A DNA stretch of 9,250 nucleotides from Nannocystaceae bacterium (GTDB taxonomy: Bacteria; Myxococcota_A; Polyangia; Nannocystales; Nannocystaceae), in contig JAESSZ010000541.1 of NCBI GenBank assembly GCA_016763875.1, forward strand, positions 1 to 9,250, given 5' to 3'. Position 1 is the stretch's first letter, and the number at the start of each line of letters is the position of its first letter. Position numbers and translations under genes: made by a program. The notes beneath the pieces were generated by a model that saw only the letters and a list, made by a program, of their open reading frames with translations, was not told the DNA's origin and searched no databases. Positions 1 to 4,702 of this stretch are shown here, in pieces.

Positions 1-1200
1 ACCCGACAGGTCTGCGCCCGGATTGTCGTCGATGGCGACATCACTGTCGGTCGCCTCGCCGCCCGAGCCCGACTCCGCTTCGGCACGCCGTTTCTCGCGG
101 TAGTTTTTCCACTCCTCGGGCAACTCTGGGGCCGAGAACCCCATCGGCATCGAGCGCGCGCCCGACAACCGCTTCCAGTTCCCCGGAATCTGTCCGCCCG
201 AGCCAGGCTTCTGCAATCCGATGAGGTACATGGCGCGTCGGTTGCGAACCTCGTCGACACCGTCGTCGGTCTTCACTCGCAGCCCGCGCTCGCCCATACC
301 TGCGTAGTAGATCTCAGCCCAAAACCCCTTGTCGTAGAAATACTCCGCGATCTGCTTGGCGCGACTGTTGGAGAGCTTCTTGTTTTTGCCCGCGTTGCCG
401 ACGGTGTCGGTGTAGCCCACGATGTACAGCTGCGGCGTGAGGTTGGCCTGCACGGCCTCGCTGACCTTGTCGAGCGCCAACAGTTCGTGGAACGCAACCG
501 CAACCGCATCGTCGAGTTTGCCCGACTCGTCGTTCTTCACGTCCCATTTGCCGCTGTCGAAGTTGATCTCCGTGTGGGGGATCTCCACGGACCACGGCAC
601 CAGTTTGTACTCGGTGAAACGGCCAAACTCGTCCTCGCCACGGACGAAGATCATGAAGACCTCCGATGCCGGCCAGGTCACCGTGAACCGCCCACCGGGA
701 GCGATATCGACATCTTCTTTGGAGCCCGCGGCCGCGATTTCCCCGTCGCTGTCGTAGATTTTGTAGTCGTAGCGCGCGAGCTGGAACGTCGTCTCGAACT
801 CGGCCTTGTGGCGCTTGACGATGTCCTCGCGCGTGCTGCGGACCTTGAGTTTTCCGATCTTGCCCGCGGCTTTGGTCTTGATCACCTCAAAGGCAAACGA
901 GCCCGAGACATCGCCTTCCTTACGCCGCGCGTTGATATCGAGCTGGTACCGGGCTTGCCCGTTTTTCTGCTTCCAGCTGACCTTGTAGCGGCTGCCTTGC
1001 TTGAGGTTGCCGGGCGAGCGCGTGACCGTCTTGCCGTCGCCGGCAATCGTGATCTCCACGTCTTTCATGTCCTCGTTGTTGACGACCACGATCCAGGCGT
1101 TGCCGCTGCCGTCGGTCTGACCCGCGTATTCGTAGGTGAACGGATCGCCGGCCAATGCCCAGGCCACAGCGAGTCCCGCAAAGAAGTTCGCAAACACCAT
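1..1200 (-). CDS. Exported OmpA-domain (peptidoglycan-binding) protein, 3' end cut by window edge
   Basis: Four hundred codons are open from an ATG at 1198-1200 to the left edge, so the C-terminus is missing. A short hydrophobic signal peptide (about residues 1-18, ending near WALAG) predicts export. Residues 20-205 look beta-rich, with no family I recognise. Residues 210-330 are an OmpA C-terminal domain: INFDSG opens it, GYTDTVG gives Asp265, and LSNSRA gives Arg280. Their 15-residue spacing matches Asp271 and Arg286, the diaminopimelate-binding pair of E. coli OmpA. VRNRRAMYLI closes the domain. The family anchors envelope proteins to peptidoglycan. An acidic, Ser/Gly-rich tail follows from about residue 355. 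There is no lipobox and no clear beta-barrel, so a periplasmic or outer-surface protein is likelier than a porin. The Shine-Dalgarno site is weak (AAGAG). It lies 117 bp downstream of the aldo/keto reductase gene on the same strand, so co-transcription is possible but not shown. The domain call is firm; the role is inferred. Confidence 0.88.
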   Translation of the reverse strand, partial: MVFANFFAGLAVAWALAGDPFTYEYAGQTDGSGNAWIVVVNNEDMKDVEITIAGDGKTVTRSPGNLKQGSRYKVSWKQKNGQARYQLDINARRKEGDVSGSFAFEVIKTKAAGKIGKLKVRSTREDIVKRHKAEFETTFQLARYDYKIYDSDGEIAAAGSKEDVDIAPGGRFTVTWPASEVFMIFVRGEDEFGRFTEYKLVPWSVEIPHTEINFDSGKWDVKNDESGKLDDAVAVAFHELLALDKVSEAVQANLTPQLYIVGYTDTVGNAGKNKKLSNSRAKQIAEYFYDKGFWAEIYYAGMGERGLRVKTDDGVDEVRNRRAMYLIGLQKPGSGGQIPGNWKRLSGARSMPMGFSAPELPEEWKNYREKRRAEAESGSGGEATDSDVAIDDNPGADLSG

Positions 1201-1233
1201 CGTTGCTCTTAGTCCTTCGTCTCCGAGTATTTC

Positions 1234-1249
1234 CCGCGTGTTGACGCGG
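1234..1249. repeat. Small perfect inverted repeat upstream of the OmpA-domain gene
   Basis: CCGCGT-GTTG-ACGCGG has 6-bp perfect arms and a 4-bp loop. It sits 33 bp upstream of the OmpA-domain start codon in the 117-bp gap after the aldo/keto reductase. It could be an operator or a short hairpin in the leader. No T-tract follows on either strand, so it is not an intrinsic terminator. In GC-rich DNA an arm of this length can arise by chance. Confidence 0.3.
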
Positions 1250-1317
1250 TGTTGCGTTGCAGCCCGACGCTCACCCTCGAGCGCCGACCGAACCGCGGTG
1301 GCACGTTAGCACGTCCG

Positions 1318-2889
1318 TCAGGGCAGGTTAGACAGAGCCGCGGCGACTGCGCCAAGATCCACAACGCCCGCGGCCGCCGACAGCAGACGCACGGGGGTTG
1401 CCCGCAACACCAGCATATCCGCCACGTAGCCGGGTTGCCGCATGCCCACGAGCACCGCGCTGATTGGGGCACCCAGGAGCGGCAGCACTGCCTTGGCCGA
1501 CAACGGCATCGCGCGCCACGGTTCGGGCAAGAGCGGATCGAGACGCCGCGTGATCTCGTCGGCCTGCGCAAACCTGTCGGCGGAGATCCTGGCCTCGATG
1601 GCGGTAAACACCGTATGCATGGCGGTTCCGTAGGCCTCCCACCACTGCGCAAAGCTCTCGCGGTCCGTGCCCTGCAGCGCCGACAACAGGGCGCTCGAGG
1701 TCTTGCCCAAGTGCGGTGCGATGACATCGTGGCGTAGCGCCGACCACTGCTGAAGGCTTGTCATCTCATCGACGCGTGCCGACAACTCACGAGCCCAGCG
1801 AAAAAGATCACCCACATCCTCGCCAGCCTCGATGACCAGCTGCTGCCCGAGACCCGTGGCCCATCGCGCCTCGAGTTTGCGCGCGGCCGCGAGCGCCGTA
1901 TCCAGCGATCGCTGGCCGGGATCTGGCGCCGCACCACCCGAGGCCAGACGCACCAAACGTCGCGTTGCCCCCGTGCCGCTGCCCCCCGTGGCGACCAGTG
2001 CGTTGAGCGGCCGATTGACCAGCACCCCAAGGTCGGCCGCTTCCGCCTGCTGCAAGGGTGTGGCTTCACCGGGCGCGGGCGAGTCGTTGACCGCAGCAAG
2101 CTCAAGCAGGTTCATGGGCATCTGCACAACCGACATGTTGTGTTCGGATCCCGCAACCTCCTCGGCAAGCGCCACGATCCGCGAGACCGAAACCGACGCA
2201 GGATCGGTGGCAGGCAAGACAAACCCGTTGGACGACACGCCGTACGCCCCGATCTCCCCGCGCGTCACCGCTTCTTCCAAAGCCACGAAGGCCGCACGGA
2301 TCCGGGCATCGAACTCGGCCCGCGCCTCCGGCAACGCCACGCCCCGCCGGGCGGCGTCAGACAAGAAATACTCGGGGTTGTGCAGCAGCACCACATCCAG
2401 TCGCGACAATGCCAGCCGCTGCAGGCTCTCTTGGAGCTGATCGCGGATGAAGCTGGGATGAATGCAGTGCCACAACTGCTCGCCGTACTCGACGAGTTGT
2501 GGGTACGGCTCGGCCCGGGACTGGGCCCGGCGGAGGTTGTCGCCCTGAAGGTAGCCAAGCTTGGACACGAGCACGAGTTGCTCGCGCCGAACCTCGCCCT
2601 GCTGAACCAGATTGCACACGATGCGACCGACCAGTCGCTCGCTCTCGCCGTCGCCGTAGTTGCTGCTCGTATCGATGAGGTTGACGCCACCCCGCAGTGC
2701 GTCGGCCAGCGCGCGCCGATGGACCGGAGACTCGTCTCGCACGCGGTAGCCACCGAACCCAATCGGAGTCACGGACCAACCCGTACGACCCAGCGTGCGT
2801 GCACCTGCGCCGAAGCTCTCCGCCCCGCGACGGGTCCCTTCCTGCGTCGCGCCGCCCTCGAGCCGTTCCGTGCTCGTCACTGCGGTCAT
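1318..2889 (-). CDS. Aldo/keto reductase with a large C-terminal-region insertion (523 aa)
   Basis: This is an NAD(P)-dependent oxidoreductase of the AKR TIM-barrel superfamily; the substrate is unknown. The full catalytic tetrad is visible: Asp73 and Tyr78 in NLIDTSSNYG, Lys110 in LVLVSKLG, and His170 in VVLLHNPEYF. The N-terminal core reads LGRTGWSVTPIGFGGYRV at 33-50. GVLVNRPLNAL (about 288-298) resembles the late barrel strand, and AVLVGMRQPGYVADML (478-493) resembles the usual cofactor-binding ending. Between them lie about 175 extra residues, largely predicted helical, where ordinary members have far fewer; typical AKRs are 300-350 aa. The start ATG overlaps the queF stop (ATGA), so the two are very likely translationally coupled in one operon. 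The first 30 residues are low-complexity and probably precede the fold. The assignment to the superfamily is firm. The physiological reaction, and any link to deazaguanine metabolism, is inference from the gene order alone. Confidence 0.92.
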   Translation of the reverse strand: MTAVTSTERLEGGATQEGTRRGAESFGAGARTLGRTGWSVTPIGFGGYRVRDESPVHRRALADALRGGVNLIDTSSNYGDGESERLVGRIVCNLVQQGEVRREQLVLVSKLGYLQGDNLRRAQSRAEPYPQLVEYGEQLWHCIHPSFIRDQLQESLQRLALSRLDVVLLHNPEYFLSDAARRGVALPEARAEFDARIRAAFVALEEAVTRGEIGAYGVSSNGFVLPATDPASVSVSRIVALAEEVAGSEHNMSVVQMPMNLLELAAVNDSPAPGEATPLQQAEAADLGVLVNRPLNALVATGGSGTGATRRLVRLASGGAAPDPGQRSLDTALAAARKLEARWATGLGQQLVIEAGEDVGDLFRWARELSARVDEMTSLQQWSALRHDVIAPHLGKTSSALLSALQGTDRESFAQWWEAYGTAMHTVFTAIEARISADRFAQADEITRRLDPLLPEPWRAMPLSAKAVLPLLGAPISAVLVGMRQPGYVADMLVLRATPVRLLSAAAGVVDLGAVAAALSNLP

Positions 2890-3284
2890 GGTTTCCTTTT
2901 GTCGTGGTCCGCGCGGACCACCGTGTGGATGCCACCGCGCACGAGGAAGTCGCCCTCGACCGTCATCTCGCGCGGGTCGGTCGCCGCCACAAGATCGTCC
3001 AGGATCCCGTTGACCACAGCCTCGTGAAAAGCGCCCTCATTGCGGTAGGACCACAAATACAACTTCAGGCTCTTGAGCTCCACGCAGCGCAGGTCTGGGA
3101 CGTAGCGGATCCGGATCGTCGCGAAGTCGGGCTGGCCCGTCTTTGGGCACACACAGGTGAACTCGGGGCAGTCGAAGCGAATCTCGTAGTCGCGTTCGGG
3201 CCGAGGATTGTCGAACGTCTCGAGCTCTCGGCTCGGTGCGGTACCCACAATCGTGACGCTCCCATGCCGACACCGCGGCGTCAA
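2886..3284 (-). CDS. queF: NADPH-dependent 7-cyano-7-deazaguanine (preQ0) reductase, type I QueF
   Basis: QueF reduces the nitrile of preQ0 to the amine preQ1 with two NADPH, in the cytoplasm, on the route to queuosine in tRNA. Counted from the TTG start, the catalytic Cys46 lies in CVCPKTGQPDFA and Asp53 is seven residues on. The QueF signature ELKSLKLY occupies 69-76, and NEGAFHEA supplies His87-Glu88. These spacings match Cys55, Asp62 and His96-Glu97 of the short (unimodular) B. subtilis enzyme. At 132 aa it is shorter than B. subtilis QueF, mainly because it lacks the C-terminal tail. No in-frame ATG exists near the 5' end. TTG at 3282-3284 has an upstream GGGAGTAGGG, and GTG at 3255-3257 or 3246-3248 are alternatives that would still keep every conserved residue. 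The stop overlaps the start of the aldo/keto reductase. No other queuosine genes are in the window. Confidence 0.95.
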   Translation of the reverse strand: MTPRCRHGSVTIVGTAPSRELETFDNPRPERDYEIRFDCPEFTCVCPKTGQPDFATIRIRYVPDLRCVELKSLKLYLWSYRNEGAFHEAVVNGILDDLVAATDPREMTVEGDFLVRGGIHTVVRADHDKRKP

Positions 3285-3384
3285 AGCACGCCCTACTCCC
3301 GTTGGAAGGCCTGCGACGCTGCACTGCCAGGCTCACTGAGCATCGCCCTTGCCGTCGTGTGCCTCGGCGCGCAACGATCCAGCG

Positions 3385-4035
3385 ATGGACTCGGCACCGC
3401 CGCCCGCCGCCGTGATCGGATCGCTGCCCGCGCTGATCGCCGTCATTGCCCTCTCGGCGTGCAAGCCGGTCGGCGAGTGCGGTGGATACTGCGGACCAGG
3501 AACCTATTGCGAGGCCGACCGCTGCGTGGTTGGGCCCACCGCGGTGCAAGAACCTTCGGAAGTCGCGACCGAGGGCGCACGCAAGAAAAAGCGACGCAAA
3601 GGCCGACGACGAAAAGGTCGAGGCGGCCGCGGTGGAGACGACGCGGGTGACGGGGGCGCCGCCGCCCCGTTGAAGGTGGATGACTCTCGAGTGCCCCGCT
3701 ACAACGCCAACCGGACCCAAAAAATCGGGATGGGCGACGGCAGCGAACGGCTCTCAGACTTCAAGGTCAAAAACCATATGAAGAGGCTTGAGCCGAAGTT
3801 CAACGACTGCATCGAGCGCGCGTCGATGGCGTCGGACGCGGTACTCAGCGGCACCGTAAAGTTCACGATCGGTGTGGAGCCCACGGGCAAGGTTTGGGGC
3901 GTCACCGTCAAGGCGCCGGGCAGCATGAAGAAGGCGGGCGTGGTCGCCTGTATTCGCGTCGTAGTGCACAAGAGCCACTTCCCCACATGGGACGGCCCCT
4001 CGATGGGCGTGGACTACTCGTTCGAGGTCGGTTGA
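3385..4035 (+). CDS. Lipoprotein with Cys-rich N-terminus, basic linker and AgmX/PglI-like C-terminal domain
   Basis: From ATG 3385 this is a 216-aa protein. A TTG at 3349 would add 12 residues and is less likely. The signal peptide ends in a lipobox (ALSAC), making Cys26 the lipidated residue. Four further Cys (32, 36, 42, 47) in a Gly-rich stretch suggest a small disulfide-bonded module. Residues 66-82 are an almost uninterrupted Arg/Lys/Gly run (KKKRRKGRRRKGRGGRG), followed by an acidic Gly/Ala spacer. Residues 120-216 resemble the C-terminal domain seen at the end of many myxobacterial AgmX/PglI-type envelope proteins: a helix with FNDCIERA, a strand LSGTVKFTIGVEPTGKV, then VVACIRVVV and a final aromatic strand (YSFEV). 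The two Cys (142, 189) fall at the usual paired positions. It probably sits in the periplasm or outer membrane. The family match is from memory of the pattern, and the function is unknown. It converges with the next gene at only 12 bp. Confidence 0.82.
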   Translation: MDSAPPPAAVIGSLPALIAVIALSACKPVGECGGYCGPGTYCEADRCVVGPTAVQEPSEVATEGARKKKRRKGRRRKGRGGRGGDDAGDGGAAAPLKVDDSRVPRYNANRTQKIGMGDGSERLSDFKVKNHMKRLEPKFNDCIERASMASDAVLSGTVKFTIGVEPTGKVWGVTVKAPGSMKKAGVVACIRVVVHKSHFPTWDGPSMGVDYSFEVG

Positions 4036-4047
4036 GCGGCCGGCGAT

Positions 4048-4479
4048 TCAGCCCGCAGTGTCACTCTCGCTGCCCGTGCCGGTGTCTGTCCCCGTGCCGG
4101 TGTCTGTCCCCGTGCCGGTGTCTGTCCCCATGCCAGTGTCTGTCCCCGTGCCGGTGTCTGTCCCCGTGCCAGTGTCTGTACCCGTACCCGCGTCCGAGCC
4201 CGTACCCGCGTCCGAGCCCGTTTCCATCCCGGTCATTTGCCCGTCTGCACTGCTCTCTGCTGCGCCGTCGTCGGTCGTGTGTGGCCCGCCATTGCCGGTC
4301 CCCTCGCCGCCGCCCGTCGTGCCCAGACCCCCGCCCCCAGAGTCGCCATCGTCGGCGGACGGACCAGTCACGGGATTCTGCCCCCCGGATCCAATGTCGG
4401 ATCCTTCGATTCCGGCGCAGCCCGCCGCAAAGATCACGGTCGCGCACACGGTCCAACCTACCCAACCTACCCAACGCAT
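4048..4479 (-). CDS. Short lipoprotein with Gly-Thr-Asp-Thr tandem repeats
   Basis: This 143-aa protein begins MRWVGWVGW and has a hydrophobic signal ending in a lipobox (FAAGC, Cys21). The mature part is almost entirely Gly, Thr, Asp and Ser, with no recognisable fold. From about residue 85 it is a hexapeptide repeat (TDTGTG, with SDAGTG variants at its N-terminal side) encoded by the 18-bp tandem repeat described separately. Such Thr/Gly/Asp-rich linkers are common after the lipobox in Nannocystaceae-type secreted proteins, usually leading into a folded domain. Here no such domain follows and the gene simply stops. It could be a surface spacer or a decayed remnant of a larger lipoprotein. 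The lipobox supports the minus-strand reading over the equally long plus-strand frame, whose Val/Pro repeat has no signal. No Shine-Dalgarno site is seen. Confidence 0.75.
   Translation of the reverse strand: MRWVGWVGWTVCATVIFAAGCAGIEGSDIGSGGQNPVTGPSADDGDSGGGGLGTTGGGEGTGNGGPHTTDDGAAESSADGQMTGMETGSDAGTGSDAGTGTDTGTGTDTGTGTDTGMGTDTGTGTDTGTGTDTGTGSESDTAG
4082..4225. repeat. 18-bp tandem repeat, eight units, in the lipoprotein coding region
   Basis: The plus-strand unit is GTGTCTGTCCCCGTGCCG. Units begin at 4082, 4100, 4118, 4136, 4154, 4172, 4190 and 4208. Two are identical to the consensus in a row, others differ at one to four positions, and the last two follow the variant GCGTCCGAGCCCGTACCC. 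Because the unit is six codons, gain or loss of copies keeps the lipoprotein in frame and only changes its length. A degenerate unit precedes 4082. Confidence 0.92.
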
Positions 4480-4485
4480 AACCAG

Positions 4486-4515
4486 AACATAGCCGGTACT
4501 GGCAGGTCACGCCAA
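4486..4515 (-). promoter_or_regulatory. Possible promoter of the repeat lipoprotein, placing +1 at or next to the ATG
   Basis: Read on the minus strand, TTGGCG (4515-4510) and TATGTT (4491-4486) are 18 bp apart. The -10 hexamer ends six bases before the ATG at 4479, so transcription would begin at about the first base of the start codon. This fits the absence of any Shine-Dalgarno site and suggests a leaderless mRNA. It rests on a sigma70-like match by eye only. Confidence 0.35.
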
Positions 4516-4565
4516 CCGCGACGTGCACCCACACTGCATTCGCACGCGTCCAATTCAATCAGACC

Positions 4566-4598
4566 GCGACATTGCTGTCGCTATCACTGCCCGCAGTG
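4566..4598. repeat. Two adjacent perfect palindromes in a divergent intergenic region
   Basis: GCGACA-TTGC-TGTCGC (4566-4581) is followed three bases later by CACTGC-CC-GCAGTG (4585-4598). Both have 6-bp perfect arms. They lie between the repeat lipoprotein (start 4479) and the kinase (start 4703), about 50 bp beyond the proposed lipoprotein -35 box. No T-tract follows, so a terminator is unlikely. They may be operator sites. The rest of the 223-bp region holds no gene that I can support. Confidence 0.4.
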
Positions 4599-4657
4599 TC
4601 GTGAGCCTCGGCCCATCGATGACCGGCACAAATGCCGCTGAAGCACGCAGCGCGAGC

Positions 4658-4663
4658 TAGACT
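4658..4663 (+). promoter_or_regulatory. Weak -10-like element upstream of the kinase
   Basis: TAGACT lies 39 bp upstream of the GTG start, in the context GAGCTAGACT. It resembles the TAGAGT used by the tRNA-His promoter in this same window. No convincing -35 hexamer is visible at 16-18 bp, so this is a low-confidence suggestion. Confidence 0.2.
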
Positions 4664-4702
4664 CGCTGCAAGTCCGCCAGACCGCGGAACCCCTGCGTAC
4701 AC

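Noticed and set aside
487..1212. 241-codon plus-strand open frame
   Set aside because: It is antisense to the OmpA-domain gene, whose domain motifs and signal peptide are unmistakable. The open frame reflects GC-rich codon bias.
2140..3027. 295-codon plus-strand open frame
   Set aside because: It is antisense to the aldo/keto reductase and runs into queF. Both minus-strand genes carry complete catalytic motifs.
4082..4225. CRISPR array
   Set aside because: The units are directly adjacent with no spacers and they keep a reading frame, so this is a coding tandem repeat.
4058..4492. Plus-strand Val/Pro-repeat protein over the 18-bp repeats
   Set aside because: It is the opposite reading of the tandem repeat, with no signal peptide. 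The minus-strand frame has a lipobox and the Thr/Gly/Asp composition expected of a real lipoprotein.
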